A stretch of DNA of 64,000 bases from Variovorax sp. 770b2 (GCF_900115685.1 NZ_FOXJ01000001.1:3258449-3322448); one strand, 5' to 3'; counted from the stretch's first letter, positions 26,001 to 34,801 are shown. Notes: generated by a model from the sequence alone, not told the origin. Program-made: numbers and translations.

Positions 26001-28918
26001 GTATTGAGCACGCCGAGCGTCAGGGCGTCCTCGTCCCGGATCGAGGTCGTACCGCCCGTCAGGCTCACGACACCGCCAAAATCGTTGTTCGCGTTCGCCA
26101 GCGTGATGGCGTTCGTGCCGGCGTTGATCGTGCTCGCGCCGTCGACGGTCAACGCACCGGTCTGCGTGATCGCGCCGACGGCTGTGGCTGCGAACGTGCC
26201 GGTTGCGGTGCTGGCGCCCAGCACCAGGCCGGTGTTGTTTGCCAGCGCCACGTTGCGCCCCGTGAAGGTCACGGCGCCCGCCAGCTTGTTGGTGGCCTGA
26301 TTCAGCGTGATGTCGGCAGTGCCGGCGTTCAGCACGCTCGTGCCGGCCACGTTCAGTCCGCCGGTCTGCGTGATGGCCGAGTTGCCGCTGGTGGCATCGA
26401 TCGATGCCGCAGTGCCGCTGCCCAGGTTCAGCAAGCCGTTGCTGCGAACGGTCAGCGCGCCGGTCGCGAGCGTGCCGAGCGTCAGGGCGTTCGTGTCCCT
26501 GATCGAGGTCGTATCGCCCGTCAGGCTCACGGCGCCGCGGAAATCGTTGGTCGCGTTCGCCAGCGTGATGGCGCCGGTGCCCGCGTTGATTGCGCTCGCG
26601 TTCTGAACGACCAGTCCGCCCCCGACAGCCTGGGTGATGGCGCCGCCGTTGCTGTTGGCATTCAACGAATTGGCGGTGCCGCTGCCCAGGTTCAGATTGC
26701 CGTGGCTGGTGACCGTCAGGGCGCCGGTGCCGATCGTGCCGAGTGTCAACGCATTCAGGTCGTTGATCGCGGTGGTGCCGCCCGTGAGGTTCACGGTGCC
26801 GCCGAAGTTGTTGTTCGCGTCCGTCAGCGTGATGGCACCCGTCCCTGCATCCAGCGTGGTCGTGCCGGTCACGCCCAGGGCGCCGGTCTGGGTGATGGCA
26901 CCGCCGTTGCTGCTGGCGCTCAGCGAGGTCGCGGTGCCGCTGCCCAGGTCGAGCGCGCCGTGGCTCGTGACGGTCAGCGCGCCGGTGGCGAGCGTGCCGA
27001 GCGTGAGCGCGTTCACGTCGTTGATCTGGGTCGTGCCGCCCGTGAGGGACACTGCGCCGCCGAAGTTGTTGTTCGTGCTCGTCAGGGTGATGGTGCCGGT
27101 GCCCGCGTTGATCGCGCTCGTGCCCGCGACGACCAGTGCGCCGGTCTGGTTGACGTTGCCGTTGTTGCTGGCGGCGTTCAGTGAAGCCGCCGTGCCGCTG
27201 CCCAGGTTCAGGTTGCCGTGGCTCGTGACCGTCAGCGCGCCGGTGATGGCGAGCGTGCCAAGCGTCAGCGCGTCCACGTCATTGATCGCCGTCGCGCCGC
27301 CCGTGAGGTTCACCGCGCCAACGAAGTTGTTGTTGGCGTTGGTCATCGTGATGGCGTTGGCACCCGCGTTCACCGACAGGGTGCCGTTGCCGCTGAAGGT
27401 GCCGCTCATCGTGAGCGCGCCGTTCGAGACGATGTTGCCGTTGCCCGCGAGCGCCACGTTGCGCGCGCTGGTGAAGGCGCCGGTCGTGCTCAGCGTGGCG
27501 CCGTTGTTCAGCGTGACCCCGCCGGCCGCCCCGCCCAGGTTCGCATCGGCCGTCACCTGGACGGTGCCGTTGTTGATGAACGTGCCGCCGGTGTAGCCGT
27601 TGGTGCCCGAAAGCGTCAGCGTGCCGCCACCGCTTTGCGTGACGCGGCCGGTGCCGTTGATGGTGCCCGCAAAGGTGATGCCATTCGACCGGTTGAAGGT
27701 CAGCGCCGCGTTGTTGGTGACGTTGCCCGCAAGGCTGCCCGTGGTGCCGCCATTACCGATCTGAAGGGTGCCGCCCGAGATCGTAGTGCCGCCGGTGTAG
27801 GTGTTGGTGCCGGTCATCGTCGTGGTGCTGGCGCCCGATTGCGTGACCGAGCCGGCGCCCGAGATGTTGTAGGCCGCCGCGGGGTTGCCGCCGGAGGCGT
27901 AGACCACCTGGCCGTTGGCATTGACCGTGATGCCGCCAGCCGTGGTCAGCGAACCGGCCGTGATGGTCAATGTGCCGGCGCCGCCTGCGCCGCCGGCGCC
28001 CCCGCGCCCGCTGCCGGTGCCGCCGTTGTAGCCGCCGACCACGATGCTCGCGGCCGACAGGTTGCCGCCCGAGAGCGTGACGTTTCCGGTACCGCCCGCG
28101 CCGCCCGCGCCGCCGGGGCCATTGCCCGTGCCGCCAGCGCCGCCGCCGCCCGCGCCGCCGATCAGCAGCGCACCGTTGATGGTCGTCGCGCCGCCGCTGA
28201 CGTTGAGCACGCCGGCACCGCCGGCGGTGCCGGCGGTGCCGCCGTTGAAGCCGCCCCCGCCGCCGCCGCCACCGCCGCCGCCGCCCACCGCGACAGAGCC
28301 AGTGATCGTGCTGTTGCCGTTCGTGATGTTGCGCGTGGTCGTTCCGCCCGCCAGGTTGCCGGTGGGGGTGCCTACCAGCGCCGCGCCGCCCGCGCCCGAA
28401 GTGCCTCCACCGCCGTTGCCGCCGGCACTGCCGCCGTTGTTGCCCGCACCTCCGAGGCTGTTGAAGTCGCCAACCCCAGCCGCGCCCGCGCCGTTGCCGA
28501 CGCCGCCCGCTCCGCCGCTGTCCGAAAACGTCGTCAGGCCTGCGCCGCCACCGCCGGCACCGAACCCGCCGCCACCGCCACCTGCACCGCCACCGCCGCT
28601 GCCGCCGCCGCCGCCACCGCCGAAGCCGCCAGCCCCGCCGGCCTTGCCGCCGTTGGCGCCGCCTCCAGCGGCACCGGCGGTACCGATGACCTGGTTCTGC
28701 GCCCAAGCGGGCGCCACGAGCCCCGCGCCGGCCACCGCGACCACGACCGCGGCCATCAAGCCGCTCAGCCGGAACGGCGTGCCGCCATCGCGCTCACCGT
28801 CCGGCGCCGCGCCGGCGCGGGACGAACGCTGCGGTTTCCCCCGCGCCGTGGCGATTTCCGAGACGGCGACCCAGGCGCCAAGCGAGTTATTCCAAAGACT
28901 GCGGAAAGAAGTGTTCAT
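20093..28918 (-). CDS. Giant classical autotransporter with ESPR signal peptide and autotransporter-associated repeats
   Basis: A 2941-residue type V-a autotransporter, one of the largest genes in the window. Residues 1-24 are an ESPR (MNTSFRSLWNNSLGAWVAV), followed by the hydrophobic core and a likely cleavage near residue 74 (AWAQ). Residues about 77-235 are extremely Gly-rich. Next come beta-helix repeats with the YTGGT signature of autotransporter-associated beta strands (about 360-470). About ten tandem repeats of roughly 68-88 residues follow (about 510-1290), then more YTGGT repeats up to about 2480. The C-terminal beta-barrel starts near 2665 (RAWARVLSTDID) and ends SLGVRVKW with an aromatic last residue. 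The passenger probably forms a long beta-helix on the cell surface. Its ligand is unknown. An FNR-like site lies just upstream. Confidence 0.95.
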   Translation of the reverse strand: MNTSFRSLWNNSLGAWVAVSEIATARGKPQRSSRAGAAPDGERDGGTPFRLSGLMAAVVVAVAGAGLVAPAWAQNQVIGTAGAAGGGANGGKAGGAGGFGGGGGGGSGGGGAGGGGGGFGAGGGGAGLTTFSDSGGAGGVGNGAGAAGVGDFNSLGGAGNNGGSAGGNGGGGTSGAGGAALVGTPTGNLAGGTTTRNITNGNSTITGSVAVGGGGGGGGGGGGFNGGTAGTAGGAGVLNVSGGATTINGALLIGGAGGGGAGGTGNGPGGAGGAGGTGNVTLSGGNLSAASIVVGGYNGGTGSGRGGAGGAGGAGTLTITAGSLTTAGGITVNANGQVVYASGGNPAAAYNISGAGSVTQSGASTTTMTGTNTYTGGTTISGGTLQIGNGGTTGSLAGNVTNNAALTFNRSNGITFAGTINGTGRVTQSGGGTLTLSGTNGYTGGTFINNGTVQVTADANLGGAAGGVTLNNGATLSTTGAFTSARNVALAGNGNIVSNGALTMSGTFSGNGTLSVNAGANAITMTNANNNFVGAVNLTGGATAINDVDALTLGTLAITGALTVTSHGNLNLGSGTAASLNAASNNGNVNQTGALVVAGTSAINAGTGTITLTSTNNNFGGAVSLTGGTTQINDVNALTLGTLATGALTVTSHGALDLGSGTATSLSASSNGGAITQTGALGVTGTTTLDAGTGAITLTDANNNFGGTVNLTGGTTAINDLNALTLGTIGTGALTVTSHGNLNLGSGTANSLNANSNGGAITQAVGGGLVVQNASAINAGTGAITLANATNDFRGAVSLTGDTTSIRDTNALTLGTLATGALTVRSNGLLNLGSGTAASIDATSGNSAITQTGGLNVAGTSVLNAGTADITLNQATNKLAGAVTFTGRNVALANNTGLVLGASTATGTFAATAVGAITQTGALTVDGASTINAGTNAITLANANNDFGGVVSLTGGTTSIRDEDALTLGVLNTGALTVRSNGTLNLGSGVAASINATSGNSLITQTGALSVAGTTTLDAGNADITLNQAANNFAGAVGTTGRNVQIRNGAALVLGASNVSGTFGATATGAITQTGALNVTGASTINAGTNAITLANAGNNFIGVVNLTGGATSIRDANLLTLGTLNTGALTVQSNGALNLGSGVAASIDATSGNGAISQTGALNVAGASTVNAGTGTIMLANAGNDFGGALSLTGGKTTIMDANALTLGTLNTGALTATSKGMLNLGSGAAASLDATSNGGNIVQAGALTVAGTSTLTAGAGAVSLANPANNFVGAVTVSGSSISLADVDNLNVASLTNGTNGSVSLVAGGTLTLPSASIDTGTAALTLAANGGALAVNNALSGGAVSLTARDGITLGSDVSASGALSLNGGANIAQTAGVITTTTLTGGATGAVVLNGLNQIGTLGNFTANGLSLNNAASLAINGNVAAGSSANFNSLGALTQGAGSVVTAGTLTGSSTGSTALTGANQIDTLGAFTAAGFSLNNAKSLTVTGPVDGGASVALTTTAGNLAINGAVSGTATALVSAGTITQGAGSVITAASLSGSAVGDATLDGANQIDALGNFTAANLALTTAKALAVTGNVVAGNIALDVSKGAVVTGSLQATDAAGGTTVATGTSLQIGNGAATGTISGNVIDNGALAFNRSDAVDFAGNIGGTGTLTQAGPGTLTLTGDATHTGGTTVSAGALQIGNGDKSGSIAGNITNNSELAFNRSDALSFGGVIDGSGIVVQRGTGTLELTAGNTYTGSTFVDAGTLRVNNATGSATGTGTVFVGNGGTLGGAGTIAGAVDIADGGTLAAGNSPGALNTGALSLSGGSILSYELGQAGKVGGPLNDLINVTGNLTLDGTLNVAESSGGTFGPGLYRLITYTGSLTDNGLNVGTVPLGTVASDLSVQTSIAKQVNLVNRAGFSLNFWDGGTGADYNNGAANGGSGTWRVGAPGDGWTDMDGTLNASWKQDQFAMFGGTGGIVTVDKSGGTVSIGGAQFMADGYVVQGDALNISGASTVVRVGDGMAAGANMTATINSAITGTGGLSKEDFGTLVLGGANTYTGGTTVKAGVLQGNTTSLQGDIVNDAKVTFDQATNGTYAGTMSGTGSVRKIGTGELELAAVNSYSGGTQVDAGTVNASITGALGTGPVFVAGGAGLAFSGTAEAGSLHISTAARDGIVNGGFVEFKDSSSAGSATLVTATDANVTFSGTATAGNATIENRGGGTTVWNDATAGKARITNYAGGHTDFLDNGSAGQATLVNETGGVVDFFDNAKADQATLVNKAGGTVRISKMSTDGITIGSLEGAGRVLLGAKALTTGGLNTDTEVSGVISGVGGSVVKVGTGALTLSGANTYTGGTVLHQGRLNVGHNEALGTGALSMDDDTTLGFNADGLTIANAIQLTGQNDPVIDTGAFNGALTGAITGGGFITKEGTGTLTLSGANSYTGATNVAQGTLKAGAANTLSAASAHSVAAGATLDLAGFSQTVASLANSGTVSLAGTAPGATLTVNGNYVGNNGVLKLATALNSGSGPSDRLVINGGAATGKTTVQVTNLGGLGARTIGNGVEIIGAQNGATTTAQTTKDAFALAGGHVDAGAYEYRLYAADASGAGESWYLRTDPAPGSASASPTLPAYRVEASLYAALPSQLRQGNLAMLGDLRKRVGDDDVKGTAPTPTGSDRRAWARVLSTDIDVQQGGTVSPTSKGRLTGFQAGTDLLATPNWRAGLYVGQLDGDATVNGFASGVNNLRTGRNDLRSQYVGIYGTYTGDSGFYADAVVQSGRHRYTVQPNLSGGVEGKGNSLLGSIEVGQSFELGGSGWRIEPQLQLIHQHMDLSNSAILGAVVQPQADSGWIARAGVRVKGQIDTGMGALQPYGRFNVYKTSSGTDIARFVNGATTTDIAAPTGGTSTELAGGFTLSLSESTSLYGEVGKLWSSGGDAKVKSSINGSLGVRVKW
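25070..27390 (-). repeat. Tandem 70-90-residue beta-helix repeats inside the autotransporter
   Basis: About ten consecutive repeats, most about 84-88 residues (roughly 255 bp), follow the plan AGTGAITLxxANNNFGG, then SLTGGTT, NALTLGTL, TGALTV, LNLGSG and ITQTGAL. Two copies are shorter (about 68 residues) and replace the middle with FTGRNVALANNTGLVLGAS-like sequence. The short copies are the fifth and seventh, so the order is long x4, short, long, short, long x2, then a degenerate last copy. The array is a likely site of length variation by recombination. Confidence 0.8.
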
Positions 28919-28927
28919 GACGACTTA

Positions 28928-28978
28928 TTTGTTACTTGGTAAACATTTGATCTACATCAGATTACGTCGAGTAACAAA
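28928..28978. promoter_or_regulatory. FNR/Anr-like box flanked by a 9-bp inverted repeat upstream of the autotransporter
   Basis: TTGAT-CTAC-ATCAG at 28947-28960 differs by one base from the FNR/Anr consensus TTGAT-N4-ATCAA. It lies 29 bp before the autotransporter ATG. It is centred between perfect 9-bp inverted arms TTTGTTACT (28928-28936) and AGTAACAAA (28970-28978). A possible -35 TTGTTA (28978-28973 on the minus strand) with a GTAGAT -10 at 16-bp spacing would overlap the box. An oxygen-responsive regulator acting here would then probably repress. All of this is inference from sequence. Confidence 0.4.
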
Positions 28979-29141
28979 AATGGGCCATCACCTGAATTAG
29001 CTATATAGGCCTCATTTGTGGTGCGATCCACACGCCCCTCATCGCTGATCGCCACCCCAGACATCTCGGATTGAGATGCAAGAGACACAAAAACGGGGAG
29101 AAAATGCAATTTCCCATCGCCAGCCGCGATGCCCACGACCC

Positions 29142-30137
29142 ATGACCACCTCCGAACGCAACTTCGCCCGCCGCATCGACCTCACGTCGCTGCAGCTGTT
29201 CGTGGCCGTGTGCGAGCTGGGCAGCATCGGGCGCGCGGCGGAGCGCGAATTCATCGCGGCCTCGGCCATCAGCAAGCGACTGTCGGACCTGGAGGCCACG
29301 CTCGGCACCACGCTGCTCTACCGGCACGCGCGCGGCGTGGACCTCACGCCGGCGGGCGAAAGCCTCCTGCACCACGCCCGCTCGGTGCTCTACAGCCTGG
29401 AGAAGATGCAGGGCGAGCTCAGCGAATACGCCGATGGCGTGCGCGGCCACGTGCGGGTGCACGCCAACATCTCGGCCATCGTGCAGTTCCTGCCCGAGGA
29501 CCTGGGCGTCTTCACCCGGGCGCACGAGGCCATCAAGATCGACCTGGAGGAGCACCTGAGCAGCGAGGTGATCCGCGCGGTGCAGGAAGGCGCGGCCGAC
29601 CTGGGCGTGTGCCACGTGGCCGGTGGCGCGGGCGAGCTGCAGAGCCTGTCGTACCGGCACGACCGCCTCGCGCTGATCGTTCCCACGGGGCACGCGCTGG
29701 CGTCGCACGGCGCCGTCGACTTCATCGACTCGCTGGACTTCGACCACGTCGGCCTGCACACCAACAGCTCGATCTACGTCGCGATGCACGAGGCGGCGCT
29801 GGGCGCCGGGCGCAGCGTGAAGCTGCGCATCCACGTCACCGGCCTGGATGCCATGTGCCGGATGATCGAGAACGGCCTGGGCATCGGCGTGATGCCGCAG
29901 CGCGCCTTCGAACTCATGCAGAACGGCATCGGCCGCGGCCTCGTGAGCGTCACGCTCAACGACGCCTGGGCGGCGCGCGAGATCCGCCTGGTGGCACGCG
30001 ACTTCTCCACCCTGCCGGTGGCGGCGCGCACGCTGGTGAACCACCTGCACGCGGCGGCTGATTCAGCCGATCCGGCCCGTCCGGCCCAGGTCCATCCAGC
30101 CGAAGGCACCGCCCCCCTCGCGGCACGGGCCGCATAG
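29142..30137 (+). CDS. LysR family transcriptional regulator
   Basis: A 331-residue LysR-type regulator. The N-terminal winged helix-turn-helix spans about residues 12-70 ([19 protein letters not shown], then [16 protein letters not shown]). The periplasmic-binding-protein-like effector domain runs from about 95 to 300 ([39 protein letters not shown]). The ATG at 29142 is preferred over an upstream in-frame ATG at 29076, because it gives the usual short lead before the helix-turn-helix. It diverges from the giant autotransporter and lies 39 bp upstream of leuC on the same strand. It could control either, and the effector is unknown. Confidence 0.9.
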   Translation: MTTSERNFARRIDLTSLQLFVAVCELGSIGRAAEREFIAASAISKRLSDLEATLGTTLLYRHARGVDLTPAGESLLHHARSVLYSLEKMQGELSEYADGVRGHVRVHANISAIVQFLPEDLGVFTRAHEAIKIDLEEHLSSEVIRAVQEGAADLGVCHVAGGAGELQSLSYRHDRLALIVPTGHALASHGAVDFIDSLDFDHVGLHTNSSIYVAMHEAALGAGRSVKLRIHVTGLDAMCRMIENGLGIGVMPQRAFELMQNGIGRGLVSVTLNDAWAAREIRLVARDFSTLPVAARTLVNHLHAAADSADPARPAQVHPAEGTAPLAARAA

Positions 30138-30176
30138 ACAGACAATCCATTTCCCCACGAAAGACAAGAGACCGAC

Positions 30177-31598
30177 ATGGCACGCACGCTCTACGACAAG
30201 ATCTGGGACGAACACGTCGTCCACACCGAGGAAGACGGCACCGCGATCCTCTACATCGACCGCCACCTGGTGCACGAGGTGACCAGCCCGCAGGCCTTCG
30301 AGGGCCTCCGCGAAGCGGGCCGCAAGCTCTGGCGCATCAGCTCGGTGGTGGCCACGGCCGACCACAACACGCCGACCACCGGCTGGGAGCGCGGCTACGA
30401 AGGCATTGCCGACCCGACCAGCAAGGAGCAGGTCACCACGCTGGACAAGAACATTGCCGAATTCGGCGCCGCCGCGTTCTTTCCGTTCCTGAGCAAGCGC
30501 CAGGGCATCGTGCACGTGATCGGCCCCGAGTCGGGCGCGACGCTGCCGGGCATGACGGTGGTCTGCGGCGACTCGCACACCTCCACGCACGGCGCGTTCG
30601 GCGCGCTCGCGCACGGCATCGGCACCAGCGAGGTCGAGCACGTCATGGCCACGCAGACGCTGCTGGGCAAGAAGGCCAAGAACATGCTCGTGAAGGTCGA
30701 GGGCAAGCTGCCGCTCGGCTGCACCGCCAAGGACATCGTGCTGGCCATCATCGGCAAGATCGGCACCGCCGGCGGCACGGGCTACACCATCGAATTCGCG
30801 GGCTCGGCCATTCGCGACCTGAGCATGGAAGGCCGCATGACGGTCTGCAACATGGCCATCGAAGCCGGCGCACGCGCCGGGCTGGTGGCGGTCGACGAAA
30901 AGACCATCGCCTACATCAAGGGCCGCCCGCTCGCACCCAGCGGCGTGGAATGGGACCAGGCCGCGGCCTACTGGCGCACGCTGCAGTCCGACGCCGGCGC
31001 GGTCTTCGACGCCGTGGTCGAACTGGACGCCGCGCAGATCCCGCCGCAGGTCACCTGGGGCACCTCGCCCGAAATGGTGGTCGACATCAACGGCCGCGTG
31101 CCCGATCCCGACAAGGAAAAAGACGCGAGCAAGCGCGGCGCCATCGAGCGCGCGCTGGTCTACATGGGCCTGGAGCCGAACAAGGCGATGAACGACATCT
31201 TCATCGACAAGGTGTTCATCGGCTCGTGCACCAACAGCCGCATCGAGGACATGCGCGAAGCCGCCGCGGTGGTGAAGAAGCTTGGCCAAAAGGTCGCCAA
31301 GAACGTGAAGCTCGCGATGGTCGTGCCCGGTTCGGGCGTGGTGAAGGAACAGGCCGAGCGCGAAGGGCTGGACCTCATCTTCAAGGCCGCGGGCTTCGAA
31401 TGGCGCGAGCCCGGCTGCTCGATGTGCCTGGCGATGAACGCCGACCGGCTCGAGCCGGGCGAGCGCTGCGCATCGACCTCGAACCGCAACTTCGAAGGCC
31501 GCCAGGGCGCCGGTGGCCGCACCCACCTCGTGAGCCCGGCCATGGCCGCCGCTGCCGCCGTGCACGGCCACTTCGTCGACGTGCGCACCTTCGCCTGA
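30177..31598 (+). CDS. leuC: 3-isopropylmalate dehydratase large subunit
   Basis: With LeuD it isomerises 2-isopropylmalate to 3-isopropylmalate in leucine biosynthesis, using a [4Fe-4S] cluster. The 473 residues match LeuC. Signature segments are [20 protein letters not shown] around 130, [18 protein letters not shown] near 345 and [11 protein letters not shown] near 410, which together give the three cluster cysteines. The ATG follows an AAGAGACC leader. It starts the leuC-leuD-leuB-asd series. Confidence 0.98.
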   Translation: MARTLYDKIWDEHVVHTEEDGTAILYIDRHLVHEVTSPQAFEGLREAGRKLWRISSVVATADHNTPTTGWERGYEGIADPTSKEQVTTLDKNIAEFGAAAFFPFLSKRQGIVHVIGPESGATLPGMTVVCGDSHTSTHGAFGALAHGIGTSEVEHVMATQTLLGKKAKNMLVKVEGKLPLGCTAKDIVLAIIGKIGTAGGTGYTIEFAGSAIRDLSMEGRMTVCNMAIEAGARAGLVAVDEKTIAYIKGRPLAPSGVEWDQAAAYWRTLQSDAGAVFDAVVELDAAQIPPQVTWGTSPEMVVDINGRVPDPDKEKDASKRGAIERALVYMGLEPNKAMNDIFIDKVFIGSCTNSRIEDMREAAAVVKKLGQKVAKNVKLAMVVPGSGVVKEQAEREGLDLIFKAAGFEWREPGCSMCLAMNADRLEPGERCASTSNRNFEGRQGAGGRTHLVSPAMAAAAAVHGHFVDVRTFA

Positions 31599-31612
31599 TC
31601 TGGAGACATCAC

Positions 31613-32263
31613 ATGCAGAAATTCACCGTGCACAAGGGCCTCGTGGCCCCCATGGACCGAGAGAACGTCGATACCGACGCGATCATTCCGAAGCAATTCC
31701 TCAAGTCGATCAAGAAGACCGGTTTCGGCGTGAACCTGTTCGACGAATGGCGCTACCTGGACGCGGGCTTTCCGGGCCAGGACCCGACAACGCGCAAGCC
31801 GAATCCGGACTTCGTGCTGAACCAGCCGCGCTACGCGGGCGCCTCGGTGCTGCTGGCGCGCAAGAACTTCGGCTGCGGCTCGTCGCGCGAACACGCGCCG
31901 TGGGCGCTCGACCAATATGGCTTCCGCGCGATCATTGCGCCGAGCTACGCGGACATCTTCTTCAACAACAGCTTCAAGAACGGCCTGCTGCCGATCGTGC
32001 TGTCCGAAGCGCAGGTCGCGCAGCTGTTCGACGAGGCGCTGGCCTTTCCCGGCTACACGCTGACCATCGACCTGGAGCGCCAGGTGGTGGTGAAGCCGGA
32101 CGGCGGCGAGCTCGCGTTCGACGTGCAGGCCTTCCGCAAGTATTGCCTCATCAACGGGCTGGACGACATCGGCCTCACGCTGCGCCACAAGGACAAGATC
32201 AAGGCCTTCGAGACCGAGCGCCTGGCGCAGAAGCCCTGGCTCGCGCACACGATGATCTCGTGA
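31613..32263 (+). CDS. leuD: 3-isopropylmalate dehydratase small subunit
   Basis: The small (swivel-domain) subunit of isopropylmalate isomerase, 216 residues. It begins [20 protein letters not shown] and carries [10 protein letters not shown] and the substrate-binding motif [15 protein letters not shown]. The ATG at 31613, preceded by GGAGA, is chosen. The frame stays open far upstream through leuC, but only as an antisense-like shadow. It is 14 bp downstream of leuC. Confidence 0.97.
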   Translation: MQKFTVHKGLVAPMDRENVDTDAIIPKQFLKSIKKTGFGVNLFDEWRYLDAGFPGQDPTTRKPNPDFVLNQPRYAGASVLLARKNFGCGSSREHAPWALDQYGFRAIIAPSYADIFFNNSFKNGLLPIVLSEAQVAQLFDEALAFPGYTLTIDLERQVVVKPDGGELAFDVQAFRKYCLINGLDDIGLTLRHKDKIKAFETERLAQKPWLAHTMIS

Positions 32264-32314
32264 GCGACCGCATTTCTTTCGCATTCCATCCTCATTCAAG
32301 CTTCAGACCAACTT

Positions 32315-33403
32315 ATGAAAATCGCAGTTCTCCCGGGTGACGGCATCGGCACCGAAATCGTGGCGGAAGCCGTCAAGGTGCTCGATGTGCTCGACCTGAA
32401 GTTCGAGATGGAGTCGGCATTGGTCGGCGGCGCGGCCTACGAGGCGCACGGCCATCCGCTGCCCGAGTCGACGCTCAAACTCGCCAAGGAATCGGACGCG
32501 GTGCTGTTCGGCGCAGTCGGCGACTGGAAGTACGACAAGCTCGACCGGCCGCTGCGCCCCGAGCAGGCCATCCTTGGCCTGCGCAAGAACCTGGGCCTGT
32601 TCGCGAACTTCCGCCCGGCCATCTGCTACGAGCAGCTGGTCGACGCTTCGAGCCTGAAGCCCGAACTGATCTCGGGCCTGGACATCCTCATCATTCGCGA
32701 GCTGACCGGCGACATCTACTTCGGCCAGCCGCGCGGCCGCCGCACCGCGGTGGACGGACACTTCCCGGGCGCCGAGGAAGCCTTCGACACGATGCGCTAC
32801 TCGCGCCCCGAGGTCGAGCGCATCGCGCGCGTGGCCTTCGAAGCGGCCCGCAAGCGCAGCAAGCGCGTGACCAGCGTGGACAAGGCGAACGTGCTGGAGA
32901 CCTTCCAGTTCTGGAAGGACATCGTGACCGAGATCGGCAAGGAATATCCGGACGTCGAGCTCGACCACATGTACGTCGACAACGCGGCCATGCAGCTGGT
33001 GAAGGCGCCCAAGAAGTTCGACGTGGTGGTCACCGGCAACATGTTCGGCGACATCCTTTCGGACGAGGCGGCGATGCTCACCGGCTCGATCGGCATGCTG
33101 CCCTCGGCCTCGCTCAATTCGAGCAACCAGGGCCTGTACGAGCCGAGCCACGGCAGCGCGCCCGACATTGCCGGCAAAGGGGTTGCCAATCCTTTGGCTA
33201 CAATCCTGTCCGCTGCCATGATGCTCCGCTTTTCACTCAACCAACCCGAAGCTGCCGACCGTATCGAGTCGGCGGTCAAGGACGTGCTGGCCTCCGGCCT
33301 GCGCACGGGTGACATCTGGTCAGAAGGTACGAAGCGCGTCGGCACCCGCGAAATGGGCGACGCGGTCGTTGCAGCAATCACCAAAAAGACGATTACCGGC
33401 TAA
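32315..33403 (+). CDS. leuB: 3-isopropylmalate dehydrogenase
   Basis: NAD-dependent oxidative decarboxylation of 3-isopropylmalate in leucine biosynthesis. The 362 residues match LeuB. The start [16 protein letters not shown] is typical. [14 protein letters not shown], the catalytic Tyr in [11 protein letters not shown], the Lys near VDKANVLE and the metal/NAD motif [20 protein letters not shown] are all present. It lies 51 bp after leuD. A locally AT-rich segment near 33187-33210 resembles an internal promoter -10 (TACAAT at 33199-33204). Confidence 0.98.
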   Translation: MKIAVLPGDGIGTEIVAEAVKVLDVLDLKFEMESALVGGAAYEAHGHPLPESTLKLAKESDAVLFGAVGDWKYDKLDRPLRPEQAILGLRKNLGLFANFRPAICYEQLVDASSLKPELISGLDILIIRELTGDIYFGQPRGRRTAVDGHFPGAEEAFDTMRYSRPEVERIARVAFEAARKRSKRVTSVDKANVLETFQFWKDIVTEIGKEYPDVELDHMYVDNAAMQLVKAPKKFDVVVTGNMFGDILSDEAAMLTGSIGMLPSASLNSSNQGLYEPSHGSAPDIAGKGVANPLATILSAAMMLRFSLNQPEAADRIESAVKDVLASGLRTGDIWSEGTKRVGTREMGDAVVAAITKKTITG

Positions 33404-33428
33404 CCGCAGCCCGCTTCGTCACGCCCCT

Positions 33429-33449
33429 CCCCGGCTCGACGAGTCGGGG
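33429..33449 (+). terminator. Weak hairpin between leuB and asd
   Basis: A 9-bp stem with one G-T pair (33429-33437 with 33441-33449) closes a 3-base loop. The next bases are CAAAAAAG and the T-rich stretch comes only about 13 bases later. It may attenuate transcription between leuB and asd or simply be mRNA structure. Confidence 0.3.
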
Positions 33450-33492
33450 GCAAAAAAGACAACTTTTTCTTTTTTCATAAGGGCAAACTGAA

Positions 33493-34635
33493 ATGGCGAA
33501 CGCATCTCAACCTCTGGTCGGCCTCGTAGGCTGGCGCGGCATGGTCGGCTCGGTCCTGATGGACCGCATGCAGGCCGAAGGCGACTTCGGGCTCATCGAG
33601 CCGGTCTTCTTCTCGACTTCCAACGCCGGCGGCAAGGCCCCGGCGATGGCCAAGAACGAAACCGCGCTGAAGGATGCGAACGACATCGACGCACTGAAGA
33701 AGTGCGACATCGTCATCACCTGCCAGGGCGGCGATTACACCAGCGAAGTCTTCCCCAGGCTGCGCGCCGCCGGCTGGACGGGCCACTGGATCGACGCCGC
33801 CTCCACCCTGCGCATGCAGGACGACGCAGTCATCGTGCTGGACCCGGTCAACCTCCCCGTGATCCAGAACGCGCTCACCAACGGCGGCAAGAACTGGATC
33901 GGCGGCAACTGCACCGTGAGCTGCATGCTCATGGGCGTGGGCGCCCTCTACAAGGCCGGTCTGGTCGAGTGGATGACCAGCATGACCTACCAGGCGGCCT
34001 CGGGCGGCGGCGCGCAGCACATGCGCGAGCTGCTGACCCAGTTCGGCACGCTCAACACCGAAGTGCGCGCGCTGCTGGACGATCCGAAGTCGGCCATTCT
34101 CGAAATCGATCGCAAGGTGCTGCACAAGCAGCAGAACCTGAGCGCCGCCGAAACGGCCAACTTCGGCGCCCCCCTCGGCGGCTCGCTGATCCCCTGGATC
34201 GACAAGGACCTGGGCGATGGCATGTCCAAGGAAGAGTGGAAGGCCGGCGCCGAAACCAACAAGATCCTCGGCCAGGGCGCGGGCTTCGGCACCGCCGCCG
34301 TGCCGGTCGACGGCTTCTGCGTGCGCATCGGCGCGATGCGCTGCCACAGCCAGGCACTGACCTTCAAGCTCAAGAAGGACGTGCCCGTGGCCGACATCGA
34401 AGCGCTGATCGCCGCCGACAACCCCTGGGCGAGCGTGGTGCCGAACACCCGCGAAGCGACCCTGAAGGACCTGACGCCGGTGGCGGTGACGGGCACCATG
34501 AACATTCCGGTCGGCCGCATCCGCAAGCTGGCGATGGGCCCCGAATACGTGGGCGCCTTCACCATCGGCGACCAGCTGCTGTGGGGCGCCGCGGAGCCGC
34601 TGCGCCGCATGCTGCGCATCCTGCTCGAGGCCTGA
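33493..34635 (+). CDS. asd: Aspartate-semialdehyde dehydrogenase
   Basis: Reduces aspartyl phosphate to aspartate semialdehyde, the branch to lysine/diaminopimelate, threonine and methionine. The 380 residues match the Gram-negative Asd type. The NADP loop is [16 protein letters not shown] at about 11-26, and the catalytic Cys is C140 in GGNCTVSC. The catalytic His lies near 276 in [12 protein letters not shown]. It is 89 bp after leuB and precedes fimV, as in Pseudomonas and other relatives. Confidence 0.98.
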   Translation: MANASQPLVGLVGWRGMVGSVLMDRMQAEGDFGLIEPVFFSTSNAGGKAPAMAKNETALKDANDIDALKKCDIVITCQGGDYTSEVFPRLRAAGWTGHWIDAASTLRMQDDAVIVLDPVNLPVIQNALTNGGKNWIGGNCTVSCMLMGVGALYKAGLVEWMTSMTYQAASGGGAQHMRELLTQFGTLNTEVRALLDDPKSAILEIDRKVLHKQQNLSAAETANFGAPLGGSLIPWIDKDLGDGMSKEEWKAGAETNKILGQGAGFGTAAVPVDGFCVRIGAMRCHSQALTFKLKKDVPVADIEALIAADNPWASVVPNTREATLKDLTPVAVTGTMNIPVGRIRKLAMGPEYVGAFTIGDQLLWGAAEPLRRMLRILLEA

Positions 34636-34801
34636 TGCGGGCTGCTCAGGCCCTTGAATCCCGGATTGTTGCAGTTTGGCAACGAAAAGTGTGTTCGTAA
34701 GTATGCGCGCACTGGGTAGAACAGGCGCATTGCCTTGTCAGTCCGGAGTGATGATGCTAACGTCCTCTTACAAATTCTGGGCCTGAGCCGCCCCTATCAG
34801 C

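Noticed and set aside
20612..27184. A 2190-codon plus-strand open frame opposite the giant autotransporter.
   Set aside because: It is an antisense shadow of a low-stop GC-rich repeat gene, with Arg/Ala/His-rich composition and no domain. The minus frame has a signal peptide, beta-helix repeats and a beta-barrel.
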